Under the pieces are notes generated by a model. It saw nothing but the letters and a program-made list of their open reading frames with translations. It had not been told where the DNA came from and searched no databases. From positions 1-14,477 of the forward strand of contig JAGLFE010000303.1 of NCBI GenBank assembly GCA_023144675.1: a DNA stretch of 14,477 nt, in the 5' to 3' direction. The DNA is from Thiomargarita sp. (GTDB lineage: Bacteria; Pseudomonadota; Gammaproteobacteria; Beggiatoales; Beggiatoaceae). Positions 6,493 to 13,393 of this stretch are shown one piece after another (the stretch's first letter is position 1; the number at the start of each line of letters is the position of its first letter). The translations under genes were made by a program, and so were the position numbers.

Positions 6493-6657
6493 ATGGTTTT
6501 GGAACTGGCGTTAAAAAATTTCAATGATAAACAATCCAATGGATTTGTGGAATTTACACCAGTTGAAGTTCCAGAGCAGTCTTCTCACGTGTATGTTGAT
6601 CCAAATGAAATTTTGGTAGGTATCGCTTCACAGACCACATCCACAAAAAGAGGCTAA
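6493..6657 (+). pseudogene. orphan coding remnant fused to hicA stump
   Basis: The frame is open from 6439 and has an ATG at 6493. It reads MVLELALKNFNDKQSNGF, VEFTPVEVPEQSSHVYVDP and NEILVGI before running into TAA 6655. The final codons from about 6623 are out of frame relative to the hicA remnant, so protein sense probably ends near 6620. I do not recognise the protein. No Shine-Dalgarno site precedes the ATG. Upstream protein-like codons (IIIPIEKNQQFK) suggest the real start was lost next to the pyk fragment. Confidence 0.35.
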
Positions 6658-6715
6658 ACCCTATCAAGTAAAAGATGCACGAAATTTTTTGATGAAAATT
6701 GGAGTTAAGCCATGA
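6620..6715 (+). pseudogene. hicA toxin, 3' remnant only
   Basis: In the frame ending at TGA 6713 the last 30 codons read SLHRPHPQKEAKPYQ then VKDARNFLMKIGVKP. The HRPHPQKE segment and the LxxxGVKP ending match the C-terminus of one branch of HicA double-stranded-RNA-binding-like toxins. The N-terminal 55 or so residues, including the catalytic region, are missing and replaced by unrelated sequence. The stop overlaps the hicB start as ATGA, the normal coupling of a hicA-hicB pair. The toxin is certainly non-functional. The family call rests on this short but characteristic tail and on the HicB partner. Confidence 0.6.
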
Positions 6716-7005
6716 ATACTATGAGCTATAAAAGTTATGTTGCCAGTATTAAATACAGTAACGATGATGAATGTTTTATTGGTCATATTGCTGGAATAAA
6801 AGATCGGGTTGGTTTTCACGGTGAATCAGTTTCTGAATTGCAAAAAACTTTCTATGAAGCTGTTGAAGATTATTTGGAAACTTGTGCTAAAGTTGGTAAA
6901 TACCCTCAAAAACCCTACTCTGGAGAATTAATGTTGAAAATTCCTCCTGAATTACATGCAGTCATTGCAACCTCTGCTCAAGTAAATGGTCAAAGTATTA
7001 ATTAA
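6712..7005 (+). CDS. hicB: HicB-family antitoxin, C-terminally truncated
   Basis: The 97 codons read MNTMSYKSYVASIKYSNDDE, FIGHIAGIKDRVGFHGESV, YEAVEDYLETCAKVG and KPYSGELMLKIPPELHAVIA. This is the HicB partial RNase H-like fold followed by the start of the ribbon-helix-helix DNA-binding tail. The family tail is normally SLNQW(I/V) plus a helix. Here TAA at 7003-7005 replaces that Gln codon, and the same frame continues WISQTLAQIVRV to TGA 7042-7044. The stop therefore removes about 13 residues of the DNA-binding tail. Toxin binding might survive but autoregulation probably does not. Its partner hicA is only a stump, so selection to keep hicB is gone. Confidence 0.8.
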   Translation: MNTMSYKSYVASIKYSNDDECFIGHIAGIKDRVGFHGESVSELQKTFYEAVEDYLETCAKVGKYPQKPYSGELMLKIPPELHAVIATSAQVNGQSIN

Positions 7006-7083
7006 TGGATTTCACAAACATTGGCTCAGATCGTTCGGGTATGAAAATTACTATTATATGTGTTTATTAAATAGTTCAAATAT

Positions 7084-7113
7084 TTGTTAAAGATAAATTT
7101 AAGCGCATATAAA
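7084..7113 (+). promoter_or_regulatory. possible promoter for HEPN gene
   Basis: TTGTTA (7084-7089) and TATAAA (7108-7113), 18 bases apart, give two and one mismatches to the sigma-70 consensus. They lie about 65 bases before the HEPN gene start in an AT-rich gap, where chance matches are easy. Confidence 0.3.
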
Positions 7114-7177
7114 TTGTAGTGAAGCATAAATTATAACAATTGGTAGTTATGATACAAATTTAATAAAAATTAATATT

Positions 7178-7588
7178 ATGTATGTAGAATACTTTAATAA
7201 CTTTGAAAATGTTGAAAACTTAGGTGGCAAAGCATGGCAACATGCAATGAATGTCGATTCAATAGAACAAATGGCAATTAAGGATTGTTCCCTACACTGT
7301 TTTCATTACCAACAAATGTTTGAAATGTTGTTTAAATATTTGCTGGAATCAAAAAGCAAACACAGCTTATATTCACGTACTCATAAATTAAATAATTTGC
7401 TTGAAGAATTAATTGAATACACCACCTTTAGAACTGATAAAACTAAATATCGTATGGCTCTACAAGTAATTACGGTGTGTGCAGAGGAATATCGTTATAA
7501 TTTTTTGATAGACTGTGAAGGTTATCGAGATAGTGTACAAATTGCTAATGAATTATTGAAGGAGTTATTAGCGTTTAACAGCACGTAG
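7178..7588 (+). CDS. HEPN-domain protein
   Basis: A 136-residue, mostly helical protein. The stretch CSLHCFHYQQMFEMLFKYLL (37-56), then THKLNNLLEEL (68-78) and a final helix with SVQIANELLKELLAF (119-133), follows the HEPN-domain plan of helices with a conserved xxHxxQxxE/MxxKxLL face. HEPN proteins occur as RNase toxins or as partners of nucleotidyltransferases. The canonical RX4-6H RNase motif is not seen in the last helices (EEYRYNFLIDCEG has no matching His), so catalysis is doubtful or unusual. The ATG lacks a Shine-Dalgarno site. An intact Panacea-domain gene follows after 107 bases, a TA-like pairing. A small hairpin, TCCTA/TAGGA at 7612-7627, lies between them. Confidence 0.6.
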   Translation: MYVEYFNNFENVENLGGKAWQHAMNVDSIEQMAIKDCSLHCFHYQQMFEMLFKYLLESKSKHSLYSRTHKLNNLLEELIEYTTFRTDKTKYRMALQVITVCAEEYRYNFLIDCEGYRDSVQIANELLKELLAFNST

Positions 7589-7695
7589 CTTGGATTTCCT
7601 TAATTGCTTGCTCCTATTATGGTAGGATGGAATTTGGAAGATAAGCAGTTACAAAAAACTAAATAAATAATTATCTTTCATTGAGGAAATATATA

Positions 7696-8175
7696 ATGAA
7701 AACACCTGCCTTAAAAAAGTTACAACAAATCATTACACTTTGTATTATGTATGGTACTGTGAAAGATTGGAAAATCACTAAAATTAAACTAGCTAAATTG
7801 GTTTATTTAGTAGATTTTGCCAAATTTTATAAATTTTTGGTTCCCATGACAGGATTTGAATATAAAAAATTGCCGTATGGTTCAATCACAGCAGAATTTT
7901 TTGCAGTATTTGACTACATGATTGCTCATGGTGTTATCGCAGAAGAAAAAAAAGGAACTATCAATCTTTTTTCATTAGTAGAAGAACCAGAAAAAGACCA
8001 ACTCAGTGAACAAGAAATTGAATTAATCAAGGAAATTGCTCAGAAATGGTGTCGACATAATACAGAAAGTATTGTTGATTTTACACATGAACAACTACCA
8101 TGGAAAATTTCGCGAGACAATGAAATTATTCCCTACGAACTAATTATTCAAGAGGAACCCAATAATGTTTATTAA
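7696..8175 (+). CDS. Panacea (DUF4065/SocA-like) domain protein
   Basis: The product has the Panacea/DUF4065 core: TKIKLAKLVYLVDF (28-41), FYKFLVPMTGFEYKKLPYG (44-62), then an ITAEFF helix. In other systems this domain is a promiscuous antitoxin module or a proteolytic adaptor (SocA). I chose ATG 7696 (159 residues) rather than the longer frame from TTG 7681. GAGGA at 7683-7687 sits 8 bases before that ATG and would otherwise be inside the gene. The C-terminal half (about 100-159) is rich in acidic residues and unlike the core; in Panacea antitoxins such regions fix toxin choice. The likely partner is the upstream HEPN gene. A terminator-like hairpin follows. Confidence 0.7.
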   Translation: MKTPALKKLQQIITLCIMYGTVKDWKITKIKLAKLVYLVDFAKFYKFLVPMTGFEYKKLPYGSITAEFFAVFDYMIAHGVIAEEKKGTINLFSLVEEPEKDQLSEQEIELIKEIAQKWCRHNTESIVDFTHEQLPWKISRDNEIIPYELIIQEEPNNVY

Positions 8176-8183
8176 AGATGTTG

Positions 8184-8219
8184 ATTTCCAAGTTAATTAT
8201 GTGGAAATGATGTTTTTTT
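8184..8219 (+). terminator. rho-independent-type terminator
   Basis: ATTTCCA (8184-8190) pairs with TGGAAAT (8202-8208), 7 bp around an 11-base loop, followed by a run of seven T at 8213-8219. It lies just after the Panacea gene and before the convergent minus-strand glycosyltransferase. The stem has only two G-C pairs, so strength is uncertain. Confidence 0.5.
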
Positions 8220-8235
8220 GGAATATTTAGTATAT

Positions 8236-8943
8236 TTATTGTTTTTTAGGATAAAACCGTTTAATATTCAAGCGAGCAATACATAAAATAATCGTAAATA
8301 ACATATAGCGACTTACAGCCCACCATGAACTAAAAATTCGAGAATGTCCTTCTTTTCTTGGGTGCATAAAAATTGGTTGTTCCGCAATACGCATTCCCAT
8401 CCGATTAAGTAAAATAAGTACTCCCATATCTTGATAATCTAATAAACTAGCTTTTTGGGAAGCTAATAAATCAATGGCGGCTTGATTATAAATACGTAAT
8501 CCCGAAGTTAAATCCTGCAATTTTAAGCCTGATAATTTCCGAAAAATACACCAAGCAAATTTTCTCGATATACTGCCACGCTTAGGAAAAGAACCGATAA
8601 TCATATCATATTGTTCTTCCTGCATCGCATTTAATAGAATCGGAATAGAAGCAACTTCATGTTGTCCATCCGCATCCATCGTAATTGCGGTCTTAAATCT
8701 ATGTTTGGAAGCATATCTCAATCCTGTTTGAGTTGCACCCCATGCCCCTAAAGAAAAAACTAAAGGTAAAACAATTGCTCCTGCCGACTCGGCAACTTGA
8801 ATTGTATTATCAGTACTGGCATCGTCAATAACAACTATTGGTGCATTAAAATGAGATTTGATTTCTACAATGATTTTACCTATTGTTTTGACCTCATTTT
8901 TGGCTGGAATGATAATAATAAATGGGGATATTTTTGCATACAT
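8236..8943 (-). CDS. family 2 glycosyltransferase, DPM1-like
   Basis: A 235-residue GT-A fold enzyme. It has the N-terminal strand FIIIIPAKNE (8-17), VIDDASTDNT (38-47) with the nucleotide-binding aspartates, and the metal-binding MDADGQHE (89-96). These match the dolichyl-phosphate mannosyltransferase-like branch of GT2, which moves a sugar from a nucleotide sugar to a polyprenyl phosphate or similar lipid at the inner membrane. A hydrophobic segment near 212-224 (RYMLFTIILCIARL) may anchor the C-terminus. Donor and acceptor cannot be told. It is the last gene of the minus-strand run, 56 bases after mgtE, with no clear ribosome site before ATG 8943. Confidence 0.82.
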   Translation of the reverse strand: MYAKISPFIIIIPAKNEVKTIGKIIVEIKSHFNAPIVVIDDASTDNTIQVAESAGAIVLPLVFSLGAWGATQTGLRYASKHRFKTAITMDADGQHEVASIPILLNAMQEEQYDMIIGSFPKRGSISRKFAWCIFRKLSGLKLQDLTSGLRIYNQAAIDLLASQKASLLDYQDMGVLILLNRMGMRIAEQPIFMHPRKEGHSRIFSSWWAVSRYMLFTIILCIARLNIKRFYPKKQ

Positions 8944-8999
8944 ATCTTAGTTATGCCCATTTCTCAAAATATGAGAGGATAAAATAATATTTTCCCAAT

Positions 9000-10331
9000 T
9001 TAACCTAATAAAAAAATTGTAGCTAATCCCAAAAAGCTGGCAAATCCAATAATATCAGTTACAGTTGTCAAAACTACACCGCCTGATAATGCTGGATCAA
9101 TAGACAAACGGTGCATAATTAAAGGAACTAAAACTCCTGACAAGGCTGCAAAAAATAAATTAATCATCAAAGCAATGCCAATAACCAAACCTAATTGTAT
9201 ATTATTAAACCATGTCATTGCAATAATGGCAACAACTAAAGCCCATATTATACCATTTAATAAACTAACAGCTAATTCTTTTCTCAATAAAAATGGTGTA
9301 TTAGTATCAGTAATTTGACCCATAGCCATACCACGAATCATAATAGTTAGAGTTTGGCTACCAGCAATACCACCCATGCTCGCTACAATCGGCATCAAAA
9401 TAGCTAAGGCAACTATTTGATCCAAAGTTGTTTCAAATAAACCAATTACATAAGCAGCCAAAAAAGCGGTGGCTAAATTAATACCCAACCATATAGCCCG
9501 CTTACGTGTTGTAACTAATATAGGCGCAAACATATCATCTTCCTCATCTAAACCAGCTCGACTCATTAAATTATGATCTGCTTCCGCCCGAATTACATCA
9601 ACTACATCATCAACGGTAATTCGACCCACCAAAATACCTTGTTCGTCAACCACTGGTGCTGATAAAAAATCGCGCTGTTCAAATAAAATGGCAACTTGAT
9701 GGGCAGATGAATGAGCTGGAATCGCTTCTATTTGGGTACTTAGTATTTTTTTAACCGTTAATTTAGGGTCATGGGTTAATAAATCAGTAATTAATAAAGC
9801 ACCTTGATAACGGTTATCATTATCAACCACCATGATTAAATCAGTTTTTTCAGGCAATTTTTTTAAATGACGTAAATGCTGTAATACTTTTTTTAAAGTC
9901 ATTTTTGTATGGATAGTCAATACATCAATATTCATTAAACCACCAGCCGAATCTTCTGGATAAAATAAAATTTGTTGTAAACGGCGGTAATGATGTACAT
10001 CTGTAATTTGTAAAACTTTCTCGACAATTTCTTCAGGCAAATCTTGTAAAACATCGACCGCATCATCTGGGTCCATATTTTGAATGACGATATTAACTTC
10101 CGCTGGTGTCATATCCTCCATTAATTCACCACGAACGCCATCATTTACATAAGGAAGGATTTTTCCTCGTTCAATATTATCTAATTGCCATAATTTATCT
10201 CGTTGTTTTTGGGGAAATGATTCTAAAATATCTGCAATTTCAGAAGGATGTAATTCTTTTATTAATTCAACAATTTTTTGCTCATCGGCTTTTTCTAAAG
10301 AATCATGCAAATTATCTAAGTTAGCGGACAT
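9000..10331 (-). CDS. mgtE: MgtE-family magnesium transporter
   Basis: A 443-residue inner-membrane Mg2+ channel. Residues 1 to about 125 are the acidic helical N domain (HPSEIADILESFP, MTPAEVN, MDPDDAVDVLQDLP). About 126-250 are two CBS domains (YPEDSAGGLMN at 124-134, GRITVDDVVDVI at 236-247) that sense intracellular Mg2+ and close the pore. Five membrane helices follow from about 280, with MPIVASMGGIAGSQTL (313-328) and the pore segment SGGVVLTTVTDIIGF (416-430), including Asp426 at the expected selectivity position. Length is typical. It starts 17 bases after recJ on the same strand, so it is probably co-transcribed. No good ribosome site is seen before the ATG. There is no recognisable Mg2+ riboswitch in so short a gap. 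Confidence 0.95.
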   Translation of the reverse strand: MSANLDNLHDSLEKADEQKIVELIKELHPSEIADILESFPQKQRDKLWQLDNIERGKILPYVNDGVRGELMEDMTPAEVNIVIQNMDPDDAVDVLQDLPEEIVEKVLQITDVHHYRRLQQILFYPEDSAGGLMNIDVLTIHTKMTLKKVLQHLRHLKKLPEKTDLIMVVDNDNRYQGALLITDLLTHDPKLTVKKILSTQIEAIPAHSSAHQVAILFEQRDFLSAPVVDEQGILVGRITVDDVVDVIRAEADHNLMSRAGLDEEDDMFAPILVTTRKRAIWLGINLATAFLAAYVIGLFETTLDQIVALAILMPIVASMGGIAGSQTLTIMIRGMAMGQITDTNTPFLLRKELAVSLLNGIIWALVVAIIAMTWFNNIQLGLVIGIALMINLFFAALSGVLVPLIMHRLSIDPALSGGVVLTTVTDIIGFASFLGLATIFLLG

Positions 10332-10348
10332 AATAGTATTTATTATAA

Positions 10349-12118
10349 TTAACTGTTTTTTTCACAATCAATAGGAGTTACATGACGTGCAATAAGTTGT
10401 ACAGTTTTTATATTACGAAACGAGTTAATATCCAATTGATAAGCTAAATAAATACATTTTGTATCATCTTTCCAATCGGTATCAACAGTATTAAATGCGA
10501 TAACATCAATAGTTTGGCTACCGTCAAGAGAACGTACTTTCAATTTAAGATGTTGATTATTCAATAAATGTCGCTCTAATATTTCGAATTTACCATCAAA
10601 AACTGGTTCTGGAAAATCATGTCCCCAAGGTGTAAATTTCTTTAATAATTCTGCTAGTTCTAAAGTAAAATCTTGAGCTAATAATTCGCCATCGCTATAA
10701 ATAATACCTTGCAAAGCATCAGAAGATAGATATTTACGCACTTCCTGATCAAACAATTTTTGAAATAACTCAAATTGGTCAAGAGGAATAGTTAAACCTG
10801 CTGCCATTGCATGACCACCAAAAAAAAGTACCATGCCAGGATGTTGAGTTGCAATTTGCTCAATAATATCACGTATATGTACACCTTGCACTGAACGTGC
10901 CGAACCTCGAATTTGGTCTTCTTTATCATGGGTGAACATAATTACTGGGCGGTGTAAACGATCCTTAATCCGTGCTGCTAAAATGCCAATCACGCCTTGA
11001 TGCCAAGTTTCATCCAACAAACATAACCCAATTGGTAAATTTTCTATACTTCCCAAACGCTCAATCATGGTTAAAGCGTTAGTTTGCATTTTACTTTCTT
11101 CGAGACGGCGTTCTTGGTTAAATGTATTTAGAAGTTGCGCATATTTTTTAGCAGATTTAATATTATCACTTAACAAACCAGCAATGCCGAAAGACATATC
11201 ATCCATGCGTCCAGCCGCATTTAAACGCGGTCCTAAATAAAAAGCTAAATCGCTCGCCACAATATTAGCTTGATCACGTTTGGTTACTTCTATTAAGGCT
11301 TGAATGCCATAACAACAATGATTAGCCCGTATGCGCCGTAAACCCTGTTCGATTAAAATACGGTTGTTATAATCTAAAGGCACAACATCAGCAACTGTTC
11401 CTAAAGCGACTAAATCTAAAAAGTTGGCTAAATTAATTTCGGCAATTCCTTGATTTATAAACCAATTTTGCTCACGTAAATAAGCCCGCAATGCCATCAT
11501 TACATAAAATATAACGCCAACGCCACATAAATTTTTACTGGCAAATTTATCACCTGCTTGGCGAGGATTAACAATGGCATCAGCTTCAGGTAATAATTTT
11601 CCAGGCAAATGATGGTCGGTAATTAACACTCGCATATTTTGGGATTTAGCGGCTGCAACTCCTTCAATGCTTGAAATGCCGTTATCAACTGTAATTAATA
11701 AATCGGCAATATTTTGTTGTTTATCAGGTAAAAGAACGTATTCTTTGGCTAATTCAATAATTTCAGGCGTTAAACCATAACCATGTTTTTCTCGATTGGG
11801 AACTAAAAAATGAACTTGTTTAGCTCCCATTTGTTCTAAAGCTTTAACCGCTAAAGCACAACTTGTTGCACCATCAGCATCATAATCAGCAATAATTAAA
11901 ATTCGGGCTTGATTTACTAATGAATCGTATAATAATTGCACCGCTTTTTCTATATTCAGCAAATTAGAATAGGGTAACAAATATTGTAGTTTATAATCCA
12001 ATTGTTGAATATTATTAACTTGACGAGCGGCTAAAACCCGTGTTAATACTGGATGTAAACTATCGGGTAAATCAATATGTTCAGAAATAGGACGGCGTTT
12101 GATAATTTGAAGCACCAT
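10349..12118 (-). CDS. recJ: single-stranded-DNA-specific exonuclease RecJ
   Basis: RecJ degrades single-stranded DNA 5' to 3' in recombination and mismatch repair. The 589-residue protein has the DHH-family motifs: IADYDADGATS (76-86), VDNGISS (144-150), TDHHLPG (167-173), VALGTVADVVPL (237-248) and GPRLNAAGRM (296-305). Then come the DHHA1 motif FGGHAMAAGL (433-442) and the C-terminal OB-fold region (GHDFPEPVFDGKF onwards). All metal-binding aspartates and histidines expected in these motifs are present. Its ATG (12118-12116) shares one base with the pyrE stop (TAATG), implying translational coupling. mgtE follows 17 bases after its stop. Confidence 0.97.
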   Translation of the reverse strand: MVLQIIKRRPISEHIDLPDSLHPVLTRVLAARQVNNIQQLDYKLQYLLPYSNLLNIEKAVQLLYDSLVNQARILIIADYDADGATSCALAVKALEQMGAKQVHFLVPNREKHGYGLTPEIIELAKEYVLLPDKQQNIADLLITVDNGISSIEGVAAAKSQNMRVLITDHHLPGKLLPEADAIVNPRQAGDKFASKNLCGVGVIFYVMMALRAYLREQNWFINQGIAEINLANFLDLVALGTVADVVPLDYNNRILIEQGLRRIRANHCCYGIQALIEVTKRDQANIVASDLAFYLGPRLNAAGRMDDMSFGIAGLLSDNIKSAKKYAQLLNTFNQERRLEESKMQTNALTMIERLGSIENLPIGLCLLDETWHQGVIGILAARIKDRLHRPVIMFTHDKEDQIRGSARSVQGVHIRDIIEQIATQHPGMVLFFGGHAMAAGLTIPLDQFELFQKLFDQEVRKYLSSDALQGIIYSDGELLAQDFTLELAELLKKFTPWGHDFPEPVFDGKFEILERHLLNNQHLKLKVRSLDGSQTIDVIAFNTVDTDWKDDTKCIYLAYQLDINSFRNIKTVQLIARHVTPIDCEKNS

Positions 12119-12765
12119 TAAACACCGTACTGTTTTCTATAATTTGCAATCATTTGTAATGCATCTTGTTGATCAGTTTGTTGTTCGAGATATTCAATAA
12201 TATGTTCTAAATTAATGATGCTAATAACTGGAATTTGATAATTTTTTTCAATCATTTGCACCGCCGATAATTGACTATCTTTAGATTTTTCTTGTCGATC
12301 AAAAGCAACAACAACCCCTGCTAATTGCGCTCCAAGTTCTTGAATCAACGGAATTACTTCTTGAATAGCAGTTCCAGCAGTAATTACATCATCAACTAAT
12401 AATACTCTGCCATTTAAAGGTGCGCCAATCATCATTCCGCCTTCGCCATGTTCTTTAACCTCTTTGCGATTAAAACAATAGGGAATGTGGCAACTACAAT
12501 AATCGGATAATGAAATTGCAGTGGCGGTAACTAATGGAATACCTTTATAAGCTGGTCCAAATAAAACGTCAAATTCAATCTCAGAATGTTGAATGGTTTG
12601 TGCATAAAAATCACCCAATTTCGCAATACTTTGTCCATTGCTAAACAAGCCAATATTGAAAAAATAAGGACTTTTTCTACCTGATTTTAGGGTAAATTCC
12701 CCAAACCGAAGAATTTTTTCGGTAATAATAAAATCTAAGAATTTTTTTTGATAAGTTTGAATCAT
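12118..12765 (-). CDS. pyrE: orotate phosphoribosyltransferase
   Basis: PyrE joins orotate to PRPP to make orotidine monophosphate in pyrimidine synthesis. The 215-residue length is normal. Seen: the orotate-binding TLKSGRKSPYFFN (25-37), FGPAYKGIPL (69-78), the flexible catalytic loop NRKEVKEHGEGG (99-110) with its lysines and His, and the PRPP motif LLVDDVITAGTA (122-133). The start overlaps the end of the V-ATPase subunit D gene by 4 bases (ATGA), and the stop overlaps the recJ start by 1 base. In many gammaproteobacteria pyrE is near rph, so placement between a V-ATPase gene and recJ is unusual. No attenuator can sit upstream because of the overlap. Confidence 0.97.
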   Translation of the reverse strand: MIQTYQKKFLDFIITEKILRFGEFTLKSGRKSPYFFNIGLFSNGQSIAKLGDFYAQTIQHSEIEFDVLFGPAYKGIPLVTATAISLSDYCSCHIPYCFNRKEVKEHGEGGMMIGAPLNGRVLLVDDVITAGTAIQEVIPLIQELGAQLAGVVVAFDRQEKSKDSQLSAVQMIEKNYQIPVISIINLEHIIEYLEQQTDQQDALQMIANYRKQYGV

Positions 12766-13391
12766 AATTGATTTTCTCGTTGTTCTCGTAGTACCTTAAT
12801 TTGAAATAAAGTATTTCGATTTTCTTCTTCTAAACTTGAATTAATAAATTTAATCGTGGTTCTATATCTAGGAATAACGTTGTATTTCAAGGCATTAACC
12901 CGTTTTTGGGTTTTACGTTGTTCTTCCAATAAACGCCACAATGCAGTTTCAGCTTCTCCCAAACTAGCTAATAATACCACCATTTTGGTCAAATGTTTGC
13001 GAGTTTGATCAAAACTGCTGTCAGTTCCCATTAATCCAACTGGTTGTAAAGCCAATGTTTCTGCCTTAACCGCAGGATATTGTACGCCAATACTGCTACG
13101 AGGTAAAATTTTTATTGCCACTGAGGGATTTAAACCTAAAGCGGATTGTCGTAAAGCTTGACTACTCATACGTATATGGGTAATACCCAACCAATGATAA
13201 GCTGTTCCCAACGTATCTTTTGCTTCTTGTCGCAAAGCTCGATATTGTTTAAGTCGCTCATAAACTAAACGCGTTAATAATTCTTTTTTTCGCTCTAATA
13301 AATTAGCCCCTAATTCTAAAAATTCAACTTTACGTTTCAACAGCAATAAAGCACTTTTGGTTGGTGGGATTTTAAGACGTTTTGCAGTCAT
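12762..13391 (-). CDS. V-type ATP synthase subunit D
   Basis: A 209-residue protein starting MTAKRLKIPPTKSALLLLKR, with long helical, charged stretches at both ends (about 10-75 and 135-209) and a middle section containing IGVQYPAVK. This is subunit D (NtpD/AtpD), the central-stalk coiled coil that turns inside the A3B3 head of bacterial V-type ATPases. It couples ATP turnover to H+ or Na+ movement across the membrane. Length is normal. Other subunits are not in the window. Normally D follows the A and B genes, so they may lie beyond the right edge or elsewhere. Upstream, only 2 bases separate it from the nuclease-like gene; downstream it overlaps pyrE by 4 bases. Confidence 0.88.
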   Translation of the reverse strand: MTAKRLKIPPTKSALLLLKRKVEFLELGANLLERKKELLTRLVYERLKQYRALRQEAKDTLGTAYHWLGITHIRMSSQALRQSALGLNPSVAIKILPRSSIGVQYPAVKAETLALQPVGLMGTDSSFDQTRKHLTKMVVLLASLGEAETALWRLLEEQRKTQKRVNALKYNVIPRYRTTIKFINSSLEEENRNTLFQIKVLREQRENQL

Positions 13392-13393
13392 AA

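Noticed and set aside
414..7005. TAA replacing probable Gln codons at 414-416 and 7003-7005 (and possibly 1058-1060) might mean TAA is read as Gln
   Set aside because: TAA is the proper terminal codon of intact genes here (rpmG, pgk, pyk, vapC, pyrE). The affected genes also carry frameshifts or broken partners. C-to-T change of CAA is simply an easy nonsense mutation, and the third site may equally have been Leu.
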